This document shows positions 34,924-41,236 of a stretch of DNA of 41,236 bases, piece by piece. Origin of the DNA: Caulobacter sp. CCH9-E1. GTDB lineage: Bacteria > Pseudomonadota > Alphaproteobacteria > Caulobacterales > Caulobacteraceae. Location of the stretch: positions 1 through 41,236 of the forward strand of contig NZ_LSJA01000172.1 of NCBI RefSeq assembly GCF_001556515.1, given 5' to 3'. Under the pieces are notes generated by a model that was not told the origin of the DNA, made no database searches, and saw only the letters and a list, made by a program, of their open reading frames with translations. Each line of letters begins with the position of its first letter. The stretch's first letter is position 1. The position numbers and the translations under genes were made by a program.

Positions 34924-35799
34924 TTACTGCCCCGGCCGCGCGCCCGAACCCTCGCGACGCGCCAGGAAGGCCAGGCGCTCGAACAGGTGGACGTCCTGCT
35001 CGTTCTTCAGCAGAGCGCCGTGCAGAGGCGGGATCAGCTTGGTCGGATCCTTCTCGCGCAGGACCTGCTCGTCGATGTCCTCGACCAGCAGCAGCTTCAG
35101 CCAGTCCAGCAGCTCGGAGGTCGAGGGCTTCTTCTTCAGGCCCGGCACCTTGCGCATGTCGTAGAAGATGCGCAGCGCCTCGGAGACCAGCTTCTGCTTG
35201 ATGCCCGGGAAGTGGACGTCGACGATGGCCTGCATCGTCTCTTCCTCGGGGAAGCGGATGTAGTGGAAGAAGCAGCGGCGCAGGAAGGCGTCCGGCAGCT
35301 CCTTTTCGTTGTTCGAGGTGATGATCATCACCGGCCGCACCTTGGCCTTGATGGTCTCGCCGGTCTCGTAGACGAAGAACTCCATGCGATCGAGCTCCTG
35401 CAGGAGGTCGTTCGGAAACTCGATGTCGGCCTTGTCGATCTCGTCGATCAGCAGGACGGGGCGCTGCTGGCTCTCGAACGCCTCCCAGAGCTTGCCCTTC
35501 TTGATGTAGTTCTTGACGTCCTTGACCCGCTCGTCGCCCAGCTGGCTGTCGCGCAGGCGGGTGACGGCGTCGTATTCGTAGAGGCCCTGCTGGGCCTTGG
35601 TCGTCGACTTAATGTGCCAGGTGATCAGCGGCGCGCCCATGGCCTTGGCGACTTCGTAGGCCAGCACCGTCTTGCCGGTGCCCGGCTCGCCCTTGATCAG
35701 CAGGGGACGTTCCAGAGCCACGGCGGCGTTCACCGCGACCTTGAGGTCCTCGGTCGCCACATAGTCGGAAGTGCCTTCAAAGCGCTGGCTCATGCCCAT
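34924..35799 (-). CDS. MoxR-family AAA+ ATPase
   Basis: A 291-aa AAA+ chaperone-like ATPase. Walker A is GEPGTGKTVLAYEVA, Walker B VLLIDEIDKADIE, sensor 1 MIITSNNEKELPDAF, and the arginine finger region LRRCFFHYIRFP. It belongs to the MoxR branch related to CoxD/YeaC. Members normally act with a von Willebrand (VWA) protein encoded next door to insert metals or mature complexes. Here the downstream minus-strand gene is a lipoprotein, so the usual partner is absent locally. The start could be ATG 35799 or ATG 35793 (MSQRF). Confidence 0.88.
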   Translation of the reverse strand: MGMSQRFEGTSDYVATEDLKVAVNAAVALERPLLIKGEPGTGKTVLAYEVAKAMGAPLITWHIKSTTKAQQGLYEYDAVTRLRDSQLGDERVKDVKNYIKKGKLWEAFESQQRPVLLIDEIDKADIEFPNDLLQELDRMEFFVYETGETIKAKVRPVMIITSNNEKELPDAFLRRCFFHYIRFPEEETMQAIVDVHFPGIKQKLVSEALRIFYDMRKVPGLKKKPSTSELLDWLKLLLVEDIDEQVLREKDPTKLIPPLHGALLKNEQDVHLFERLAFLARREGSGARPGQ

Positions 35800-35885
35800 C
35801 TCCGCCGGAAACGACTCCGGTTCGAACAGTTGTTCAAATCGAGCCGATCAAACTACCGGCGCTCTCGCGCTTGGCAAGGGGGAGC

Positions 35886-36464
35886 TTAAAGCGGGCGGTC
35901 GAGCGCGACTTCGGAGAAGCCCTTGGCGAGCAGTCGTCGGCGTATCGAGGGGCGGCCGCCGCGCCAGTCTTCGGCCAGCAGGCCAAGGCCGATCACGTCC
36001 ACGGGTTGGCCTTGCTTGACCACGTGCGCGCGCAACAGCGCCTCCTGCTGGAAGCCGCTCGAGAGATGGGAGGCGAGGGCGGCCCGGTTCGTGGCGAGGA
36101 CTTCCGACCAAAGCTTGCGCAGACCCAGCGCGCCGAACGCGTGATCGGCGATCTTGAACTCGGCGAAGCCGCCGACGCCCCTTCCGCGCGCGCTTTCCTC
36201 GGCGATGTAGCGAGCGATCGTTCCGCGGCCTTGGACGAGATCGATATCGACGAGGCTGGTCAGGCCGACCGGCCTATCGTCCAACAGGATGATCCAGTCG
36301 CGACGTCGAGAATTCGCGGCCAAGCCGTCAAACCAGCGATCGTGCTCTTCCCGTCCTATCAGATGGTCCGAGTACATGAACGCTGCGACCTGCGGACTGT
36401 TGCGCCAGGCGAGCAGACGCTCCCGGTCGTTCGCGTCGACGGGCCGCAGGTCGGCTTTGGTCAT
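35886..36464 (-). CDS. flmH: GNAT N-acetyltransferase for flagellin sugar synthesis
   Basis: A 192-aa GNAT enzyme. The acetyl-CoA pyrophosphate loop is RGRGVGGFAEFKIADHAFG and the LRPVDANDRERLLAWRNSP start resembles PseH. PseH-type enzymes acetylate the 4-amino group of a UDP-dideoxy sugar in pseudaminic acid synthesis. In Caulobacter, flmH was found by mutations that change flagellin mass. The ATG overlaps the flmG stop by 4 bp (36461-36464), so the sugar-modifying enzyme is coupled to the glycosyltransferase that uses the sugar. Confidence 0.85.
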   Translation of the reverse strand: MTKADLRPVDANDRERLLAWRNSPQVAAFMYSDHLIGREEHDRWFDGLAANSRRRDWIILLDDRPVGLTSLVDIDLVQGRGTIARYIAEESARGRGVGGFAEFKIADHAFGALGLRKLWSEVLATNRAALASHLSSGFQQEALLRAHVVKQGQPVDVIGLGLLAEDWRGGRPSIRRRLLAKGFSEVALDRPL

Positions 36465-38257
36465 TTTCCGTTGGCGACCTTTTCAGCCAGCGCATCGGCG
36501 ATCTGAGCCAAGGCCGGGTCCCACTCGCCCATGATCCGAGGTGAGAACACTCGAGCTTGAGGGTACCAGGGATAATAATCGCTGCCGAGCTTGGTCCACA
36601 CCTCGGGCGCGGTGAGCAGCCAGATCGGCGCGCCAATCGCGCCAGCCAGGTTCGTTGTCGCATTCGCGAAACCCACGATCAGGTCCACCGCGCCGCACAG
36701 GGCGGTGACATCATCAAGATCCTGCTTGAGATCGATTCCCGGCAGCTGGCAGATGTCGATCCCCAAGGCCTCCTTCGCGTAGGCTATCTCTTCGTCGCAA
36801 TCCCCGTACTGCAGATTGACGAACGTCACGCCCGGCGTTTCCAGCACGGGGCGCCACGCCTCGAAGGGAGAAAACTGTCGAGCCCGCTCTGCGCTCAGCT
36901 TCAAGCTTTTCCAGAGCAGCCCCACCTTCGGGGCCGGGCCCAGCTTGTCGAGCTCAGACTTCCAATGGGCGACGCGATCGGGGTCGGCCTTCAGATAGGT
37001 GGTCGTCTTTGGGAAGGCGTCGAGTGAACCGCGTAGGGCGAGAAGGAACGCGCCCAGCGGCGCCCAATAGTCGAAGCGCTCCCAGTCGTCGACGTCCGGC
37101 GCCGTGCGATAGACGCGGCCTTCGTACTGGAAGGTGCGGTGCGTCGTAACTTCGACGTTCGGGAACGAGCGCTTGAATAGCGGCATCAGACGCTTCTCGA
37201 CCGCAAGGGTCAGAGACCCGTCGGGCCCTAGGCGGTCGAGGATATCCGGCAGCATCCCCGCGAGCATCACTTCGTCGCCAAGGCCCTGCTCGGCGCAAAT
37301 GAACAGAGATTTGCCCTTGAGATCTTGGTCTGACCACAAGGTCCCGGGAATGTGGAACCGGGGAGCCTCTGATAGATCGGGCGAAAGGCGGCCCTCGTAC
37401 GCCTTCCATCCCTCTTCCAGCCGACCAAGGGACAAGCACATGGTTGCCCGGGCGAAGCGCATGATCGCCGCGTCCATCGCGGAGTCCGGCCGCTTCAGCG
37501 CACGGTCGATATCGGAAATGGCGCCCTCGACATCACCCATGTCCGATTTGGCGAAGGCCCGATTGTGCCAAGCCTTGCTGTAGTCGGAATTGAGGCGCAG
37601 CGCCTCATCGAAGAAGACGATAGAGCCGGAGGGGTCGCCTGTATTGCAGACCACGGTGCCCAGGGTGTTCCAGAGCGCCGGCGATTCGGGATGGGTGGCG
37701 ATCGCTTCCCTCAACACCTCGATGGCTTCGGATTCACGGTTCAATTCCCGCAGAGCGCAGGCGAGATTGTTCGACGCTTCGATATTGCCGGGCTGGGCGA
37801 TGCGGAAGTGCGCGAAAAAGCCTACGGCGAACTCCGGCATGTTCATTCTAAAGGCCAGGCGTCCAAGATCGCCCGCGACGGATCCGTGGTCGACTAGCAG
37901 CTTCAAGGCGGCCTCGTAAGCCCGAAGCGAGGAGCCGTAATCGCCCAGCTTTTCCCGCGAGATTCCAAGGATATGCCAGGCCAGGCCCAGCATCTGATCC
38001 TTCTTCAAGAGTTTCAGCGCCAGCTTCTGGGCGAGCTCGAACTCGTTGTTGTGAACCGCGGCGATCGCGCGGCCCAGAAGCTTGGCGTTTTCGATGTTTT
38101 TGATCTGCTGCGTGGCCTGCTTGAGCCGCTCGAGGGACTCGGCCGAGGCCGCGTCACCGATGGCGCCTCCCATTTGGCCCACATTCAGCGGCGCCGCGCC
38201 CACGTCGGGTTGGGCGAGGGCGCTCACCGACGCTTCAAGGGCGTTTTTTCGGGACAT
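36461..38257 (-). CDS. flmG: Flagellin glycosyltransferase with N-terminal TPR domain
   Basis: A 598-aa cytoplasmic protein. Residues about 50-290 contain tandem tetratricopeptide repeats (LAWHILGISREKLGDYGSSL, ALWNTLGTVVCNTGDPSGSI, AWHNRAFAKSDMGDVEGAI). The remainder is a glycosyltransferase domain (FICAEQGLGDEVMLAGMLPD, KVGLLWKSLK, VDLIVGFANATTNLAGAIGA), close to GT9/SPINDLY-like folds. In Caulobacter, FlmG binds flagellins through its TPRs and attaches pseudaminic-type sugar before export. GAGG precedes the ATG. It is divergent from flbT-flaF and followed by the overlapping flmH. Confidence 0.92.
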   Translation of the reverse strand: MSRKNALEASVSALAQPDVGAAPLNVGQMGGAIGDAASAESLERLKQATQQIKNIENAKLLGRAIAAVHNNEFELAQKLALKLLKKDQMLGLAWHILGISREKLGDYGSSLRAYEAALKLLVDHGSVAGDLGRLAFRMNMPEFAVGFFAHFRIAQPGNIEASNNLACALRELNRESEAIEVLREAIATHPESPALWNTLGTVVCNTGDPSGSIVFFDEALRLNSDYSKAWHNRAFAKSDMGDVEGAISDIDRALKRPDSAMDAAIMRFARATMCLSLGRLEEGWKAYEGRLSPDLSEAPRFHIPGTLWSDQDLKGKSLFICAEQGLGDEVMLAGMLPDILDRLGPDGSLTLAVEKRLMPLFKRSFPNVEVTTHRTFQYEGRVYRTAPDVDDWERFDYWAPLGAFLLALRGSLDAFPKTTTYLKADPDRVAHWKSELDKLGPAPKVGLLWKSLKLSAERARQFSPFEAWRPVLETPGVTFVNLQYGDCDEEIAYAKEALGIDICQLPGIDLKQDLDDVTALCGAVDLIVGFANATTNLAGAIGAPIWLLTAPEVWTKLGSDYYPWYPQARVFSPRIMGEWDPALAQIADALAEKVANGK

Positions 38258-38444
38258 GGGACGAACCTCGGACGCTGCTGTTAACTATGTTTTGAGGCGT
38301 TATGTTTAATTGAGTCCTAAGTGTCCGTTTACGATCTTTAAGGATACCGGCAAGACCGCGTTAACCGGTCCGCGTCTAGCTTTGGCGAGTTCCATCATGA
38401 ATCGATGGTCGGGCGAAGCGGCGTCAACGAAGGAGCGAGTTTAG
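38258..38444. promoter_or_regulatory. Divergent promoter region flmG / flbT with two GANTC sites
   Basis: This 187-bp gap must hold promoters for both flmG (leftward) and flbT (rightward). It contains two CcrM-type methylation sites, GAGTC at 38312-38316 and GAATC at 38400-38404. No GG-N10-GC sigma54 motif was found in either direction. AAGGAGCGAG just before 38445 is the flbT ribosome site. Confidence 0.55.
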
Positions 38445-38870
38445 GTGCCTTTGAAGCTGTCGCTGAAGCCCGGCGAAAAATTCGTCCTGAACGGCGCCGT
38501 GGTCCAGAATGGAGACCGGCGCGGCGTTCTCGTGCTCCAGAATAAGGCGTCTGTCCTCCGCGAGAAGGACATCATGCAACCGGACCAGGTCACGACGCCC
38601 GCGCGTCATATCTATTTCCCGGTAATGATGATGTATCTCGACGAGGGGGCCGCGGAAAAATTCTATGATGAATTCGCCGCTCGCTTGACGGAGTTCATGG
38701 GGGTCGTCCGCAATCCGGGCGTTCTTCAAGACTGTATCGCTATCTCGAAGCACGTGATGGCTCGAGAATACTACAAGGCTCTCATGCTGAGCCGAAAGTT
38801 GATTGAATACGAAGACGAGAGGTTGGGGCATGTCTCTTCGGGCGTATCAGCAGGCGGCGACGCGGGCTGA
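38445..38870 (+). CDS. flbT: Flagellin post-transcriptional repressor FlbT
   Basis: A 141-aa RNA-associated regulator, the exact family length, starting with GTG at 38445 behind [26 protein letters not shown] and the [14 protein letters not shown] block are family hallmarks. In Caulobacter, FlbT binds the 5' untranslated region of flagellin mRNA and blocks its translation until hook-basal body assembly is complete. The flaF gene begins inside its 3' end (41-bp overlap), so production of the two opposing factors is linked. Confidence 0.95.
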   Translation: MPLKLSLKPGEKFVLNGAVVQNGDRRGVLVLQNKASVLREKDIMQPDQVTTPARHIYFPVMMMYLDEGAAEKFYDEFAARLTEFMGVVRNPGVLQDCIAISKHVMAREYYKALMLSRKLIEYEDERLGHVSSGVSAGGDAG

Positions 38871-39192
38871 GAATCCCCGTGAAATGGAGTACCGCCTGTT
38901 CGGGCAGGTGACGCGCGCCCTGATGGAAGCGTCACAGGCTCCAACAGACGACTTCGCGAAGCGGATCGACGCGTTGGATTGGAATCGCAAGGTCTGGTCG
39001 GCCTTGGCGACCGACTGCTCTTTGCCGGACAACCAGCTTCCGATCGAGCTGCGGGCCAGCATCATCTCGCTCAGCTTGTGGGTGAGCCGCCACTCCAGCG
39101 CCGTGATGCGCAAGGAGGAGGAGTTCGAGCCTCTGATCGAGATCAACCGCATCATCATGCAGGGCTTGGCGGGGCGCGCCGACGCGGCCTGA
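38830..39192 (+). CDS. flaF: Flagellin biosynthesis/secretion regulator FlaF
   Basis: A 120-aa helical protein needed for flagellin synthesis and secretion, acting against FlbT. The family start [20 protein letters not shown] fixes the ATG at 38830, with GAGAGG 7 nt upstream; an in-frame TTG at 38803 would add nine unrelated residues. [11 protein letters not shown] and [16 protein letters not shown] are family blocks. A 13-bp-stem terminator follows 54 bp after the stop. Confidence 0.93.
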   Translation: MSLRAYQQAATRAENPREMEYRLFGQVTRALMEASQAPTDDFAKRIDALDWNRKVWSALATDCSLPDNQLPIELRASIISLSLWVSRHSSAVMRKEEEFEPLIEINRIIMQGLAGRADAA

Positions 39193-39245
39193 TTCCGAAT
39201 TTCCGCAAGACTGAATGTCTTGCCTACCGCCTCTGGAAAAACCTG

Positions 39246-39285
39246 CCGCCCGGCGAATTCTGCATTCGCCGGGCGGTTTCGTTTT
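39246..39285. terminator. flaF terminator that is also a CCCGGC palindrome upstream of the first flagellin
   Basis: A perfect 13-bp stem, CCGCCCGGCGAAT (39246-39258) with ATTCGCCGGGCGG (39264-39276), has a 5-nt loop and is followed by TTTCGTTTT. Its centre is about 117 bp upstream of the predicted start of the flagellin mRNA, where enhancer (ftr) elements for FlbD sit in Caulobacter flagellar genes. It may therefore act both as RNA terminator and DNA enhancer. Confidence 0.85.
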
Positions 39286-39352
39286 GGCGCCAAGGCGTCA
39301 AATAATTCAATGAAAACAGCTTTCTAAAAATAGATGCCGGGTTGGTCGCGAC

Positions 39353-39367
39353 TGGCCCGCCGCTTGC
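39353..39367 (+). promoter_or_regulatory. Sigma54 promoter of the first flagellin gene
   Basis: TGGCCCGCCGCTTGC has GG at 39354-39355 and GC at 39366-39367 separated by exactly 10 bp, the -24/-12 rule for RpoN. Transcription should start near 39378, leaving a leader of about 60 nt. The AT-rich stretch 39300-39335 between palindrome and promoter could be an IHF bend. Confidence 0.88.
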
Positions 39368-39380
39368 GATGGTTCGCGCG

Positions 39381-39402
39381 GGCAAAACGCTCGCCCGGCA
39401 AT
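39381..39402 (+). promoter_or_regulatory. 5'-terminal leader element of the first flagellin mRNA
   Basis: GGCAAAACGCTCGCCCGGCA (39381-39400) begins 3-4 nt after the predicted transcription start. It matches 40481-40498 in the second flagellin leader except for two changed bases and a 2-base insertion. CGGGC/GCCCG can pair around it. It is a candidate for the FlbT-responsive leader structure. Confidence 0.55.
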
Positions 39403-39438
39403 ACGCCGGATAAATCCCACCAAAACGGTAGGTATCCA

Positions 39439-40263
39439 ATGCTGAACTCGATCAACACCAATCCTGGTGCGCTCATCGCGCTCCAGAACCTGAACGCAAC
39501 TAACACGGAGCTCAACACCGCCCAGAGCCGTATCAACACCGGCAAGAAGGTCGCTAACGCCAAGGACAATGGCGCGATCTGGTCGATGGCCAAGATGCAG
39601 AGCGCGAGCTCGTCTTCGTTGAACGCCGTGAAGGATTCGCTCCAGCGCGGTCAGTCGACGATTGATGTTGCTCTCGCGGCAGGCGACACCATCACCGATC
39701 TGCTCATGAAGATGAAGGAGAAGGCTCTCGCCGCTTCCGACACTTCGCTGAACACCGCCTCGTTCAACGCGCTGAAGTCGGACTTCGAGTCGCTGCGCAA
39801 GCAGATCACCAAGGCTGTGGATAATGCGAAGTTCAACGGTGTCGGCCTCGTTGATAAGAGCGCCAAGGCGCTGGTCTTCCTGGCGAACGCGGACGGCGGC
39901 TCCTTCACGGTGAACGCCCAGACGCTTTCCCTGGAGGGTCTCAACCTGACGACCGCCCTCGCGAGCTTCTCGACCGTTGCCGAGGCTGGTTCGATGATCG
40001 GCAAGATGACAGCCGCGTTGCTGACTGCAACGAACAAGCTGTCCGCCCTGGGCACGGCATCGACGGGCCTGGACACGCACCTGACCTTCATTGGGAAGTT
40101 GCAAGACAGCCTGGACGCCGGCGTGGGCAACCTCGTCGACGCGGACCTGGCGAAGGAAAGCGCCAAGCTCCAGTCGCTGCAAACCAAGCAGCAGCTGGGC
40201 GTGCAGGCTCTCTCGATCGCCAATCAGAGCCCGCAGTCCATCCTGTCGCTGTTCAAGGGGTGA
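39439..40263 (+). CDS. fljJ: Flagellin, probably FljJ
   Basis: A 274-aa structural or regulatory flagellin. It starts [19 protein letters not shown] and ends [20 protein letters not shown], the conserved D0/D1 ends of Caulobacter flagellins; the central domain is short. Position next to flaF and the MLNS start (other paralogs have MALNS or MPLNS) suggest FljJ, the first gene of the fljJ-fljL-fljK cluster. An upstream ORF extension from 39334 covers the promoter and leader and is not coding. The ribosome site (GGTAGG) is weak, as expected for a leader under translational control. Confidence 0.85.
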   Translation: MLNSINTNPGALIALQNLNATNTELNTAQSRINTGKKVANAKDNGAIWSMAKMQSASSSSLNAVKDSLQRGQSTIDVALAAGDTITDLLMKMKEKALAASDTSLNTASFNALKSDFESLRKQITKAVDNAKFNGVGLVDKSAKALVFLANADGGSFTVNAQTLSLEGLNLTTALASFSTVAEAGSMIGKMTAALLTATNKLSALGTASTGLDTHLTFIGKLQDSLDAGVGNLVDADLAKESAKLQSLQTKQQLGVQALSIANQSPQSILSLFKG

Positions 40264-40273
40264 TCTCCGATAC

Positions 40274-40310
40274 GCCGGACGGCCGTCAAAAGCCGTCCGG
40301 CGCCTCTTTC
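40274..40310 (+). terminator. Terminator of the first flagellin gene
   Basis: A perfect 10-bp stem, GCCGGACGGC (40274-40283) with GCCGTCCGGC (40292-40301), has an 8-nt loop and is followed by GCCTCTTTC. It lies 10 bp after the stop codon. Confidence 0.85.
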
Positions 40311-40330
40311 CTGCTGGGCGCGCAAAGAGT

Positions 40331-40386
40331 GCCCGGCAATAATTTCCCACGCCCGAAGCGCCCGGCAGATATTGCCGGGCTTTTTT
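40331..40386. promoter_or_regulatory. CCCGGCA palindrome with T-run and alternative pairing, upstream of the second flagellin
   Basis: GCCCGGCA (40360-40367) and TGCCGGGC (40373-40380) form a perfect 8-bp palindrome followed by TTTTTT. GCCCGGCAAT at 40331-40340 is a perfect 10-bp complement of 40371-40380, so it can displace the shorter hairpin. The palindrome centre is about 108 bp upstream of the next flagellin start, the position of an FlbD/ftr enhancer. It is either a second terminator, an enhancer, or both. The AT-rich 40381-40430 that follows may bind IHF. Confidence 0.75.
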
Positions 40387-40451
40387 GTGGTTAATGTATA
40401 TATAACCGTTTCTTTTCAGTGACTTGCGTTGCGACTGCCGGTGGGAATTTT

Positions 40452-40466
40452 TGGCCCGGCAATTGC
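40452..40466 (+). promoter_or_regulatory. Sigma54 promoter of the second flagellin gene
   Basis: TGGCCCGGCAATTGC has GG at 40453-40454 and GC at 40465-40466 with a 10-bp spacer. Its -24 box overlaps a copy of the GCCCGGCAAT repeat (40454-40463). Transcription should start near 40477. Confidence 0.88.
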
Positions 40467-40479
40467 TACAGGTCTCCCC

Positions 40480-40498
40480 GAGCAAAATGCTCCCGGCA
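40480..40498 (+). promoter_or_regulatory. 5'-terminal leader element of the second flagellin mRNA
   Basis: GAGC-AAAAT-GCTC (40480-40492) is a small perfect hairpin followed by CCGGCA, starting about 3 nt after the predicted transcript start. The block GCAAAAYGCTC..CCGGCA is shared with the first flagellin leader. AAAAGGA at 40524-40530 is the ribosome site, stronger than that of the first gene. Confidence 0.55.
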
Positions 40499-40539
40499 GC
40501 CAAAACGGCGTCGGAACACCTTGAAAAGGAACCATTCGT

Positions 40540-41236
40540 ATGCCGCTGAATAGCATCAATACGAACGCGGGCGCGATGATCGCCCTGCAAAACCTGAACA
40601 CCACGAACACCGAGCTGGGCGTTACCCAACAGCGCATCAACACCGGCAAGAAGGTGGGCAGCGCCAAGGACAACGGCGCGATCTGGGCCATGGGTAAGAA
40701 CCAGTCGGCCCTTGCTCAATCGCTGAACTCGGTGAAGGACTCGCTGCAGCGCGGTCAGTCCACCATCGACGTGGCCCTGGCCGCTGGCGACACCGTCACC
40801 GACCTGCTTGGCAAGATGAAGGAAAAGGCCCTGGCCGCTTCCGACACCTCGCTGAACACCGCCTCGTTCAACGCTCTGAAGTCGGACTTCGAGTCGCTGC
40901 GCAAGCAGATCACCAAGGCCGTCGACAACGCCAAGTTTAACGGCGTCGGCCTGGTTGATAAGAGCGCCAAGGCCCTGGTCTTCCTGGCGAACGCCGATGG
41001 CGGCACCTTCACCGTGAACGCTCAGACCATTTCTCTGGAAGGTCTCAACCTCACGACCGCGTTGGCGGCCTTCACCACGGTGTCCGATGCGGCCGCCATG
41101 ATCGACAAGATGACGAAGGCGTTGCTGACCGCGACGAACAAGCTGTCGGCGCTCGGCACGGCCTCGACCGGTCTCGACACTCACCTGACCTTCATCGGCA
41201 AGCTGCAAGACAGCCTGGACGCCGGCGTGGGCAACC
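40540..41236 (+). CDS. Flagellin, FljL or FljK type (cut by the window end)
   Basis: The first 232 codons of a flagellin starting [20 protein letters not shown]. It runs off the window inside [17 protein letters not shown] sequence near the C-terminal D0/D1 region. Gene order in Caulobacter (fljJ, fljL, fljK) suggests FljL, but FljK cannot be excluded. Residues about 70-165 are almost identical to the upstream flagellin, while the first 68 residues differ at about 16 positions. Confidence 0.88.
   Translation, partial: MPLNSINTNAGAMIALQNLNTTNTELGVTQQRINTGKKVGSAKDNGAIWAMGKNQSALAQSLNSVKDSLQRGQSTIDVALAAGDTVTDLLGKMKEKALAASDTSLNTASFNALKSDFESLRKQITKAVDNAKFNGVGLVDKSAKALVFLANADGGTFTVNAQTISLEGLNLTTALAAFTTVSDAAAMIDKMTKALLTATNKLSALGTASTGLDTHLTFIGKLQDSLDAGVGN

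Noticed and set aside
35820..35840. Possible alphaproteobacterial SOS box, GTTC repeats upstream of the MoxR gene
   Set aside because: The two GTTC half-sites are 8 bp apart; the LexA site needs 7.
38328..38341. Possible CtrA site TTTACGATCTTTAA before flbT
   Set aside because: Half-site spacing is 6, not 7, and the first half is TTTA.
39307..41208. 633-codon minus-strand frame opposite the flagellins
   Set aside because: Its apparent internal repetition only mirrors the similarity between the two flagellin genes on the other strand.

Overview
The window reads as a chromosomal segment of a Caulobacter-type alphaproteobacterium. The evidence is high GC with GC-rich third codon positions, an flmH-flmG / flbT-flaF / flagellin cluster laid out as in Caulobacter, two sigma54-type (GG-N10-GC) flagellin promoters with CCCGGC-rich palindromes about 110 bp upstream, and many dense four-base ATGA start/stop overlaps. 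I saw no tRNA, rRNA, CRISPR array, transposase or phage gene, and no gene-free stretch longer than 300 bases.

Left part (1-16.6 kb). First comes a plant-sugar block: the tail of a probable IlvD/Edd sugar-acid dehydratase, a GH51 arabinofuranosidase, and a GH95 fucosidase-type gene broken by two frameshifts about 25 bp apart. Next are a COG2509-type FAD oxidoreductase and, after a long palindrome, an Old Yellow Enzyme. A minus-strand sulfur block follows (cysK-like, sseA, metC). After it lies a UV/membrane-protection block: a 4Fe-4S photolyase, cfa and a class I CPD photolyase. LPS-core sugar genes kdsA-hldD close this part.

Middle part (16.6-29 kb). An unusual acyl-CoA cassette holds an HMG-CoA-synthase-like protein fused to a DUF35-type domain, followed by a thiolase and a DUF3089 protein lacking its nucleophile serine. 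It converges on an APH-type kinase / DUF6285 pair that resembles the LvaA/LvaB 4-hydroxyacyl-CoA kinase. Then come a DUF808 membrane protein, recG, a polar amino-acid (possibly cystine) ABC importer and a long FabH-like synthase.

Right part (29-41.2 kb). This holds a small outer-membrane barrel with a UUCG terminator, a membrane-anchored small protein with a fatty-acid-hydroxylase-family enzyme, an NrtR/NadQ-type NAD regulator with an HD hydrolase, and a universal stress protein behind a FixK/FNR-like box. A lipoprotein and a MoxR ATPase lead into the flagellin island. In that island FlmH and FlmG (flagellin glycosylation) diverge from FlbT and FlaF (post-transcriptional control and secretion of flagellin), followed by two flagellin genes, the second cut by the window end.

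The most interesting signals are: (1) the HMGS-like/DUF35 fusion plus thiolase cassette with eroded catalytic and zinc positions; (2) palindromes in front of both flagellin genes that look like terminators and FlbD-type enhancers at once; (3) a shared element at the extreme 5' end of both flagellin mRNAs; (4) two flagellin paralogs whose middles are nearly identical while their N-termini differ. All family assignments come from reading the sequence and from memory of the families; no database search was run.
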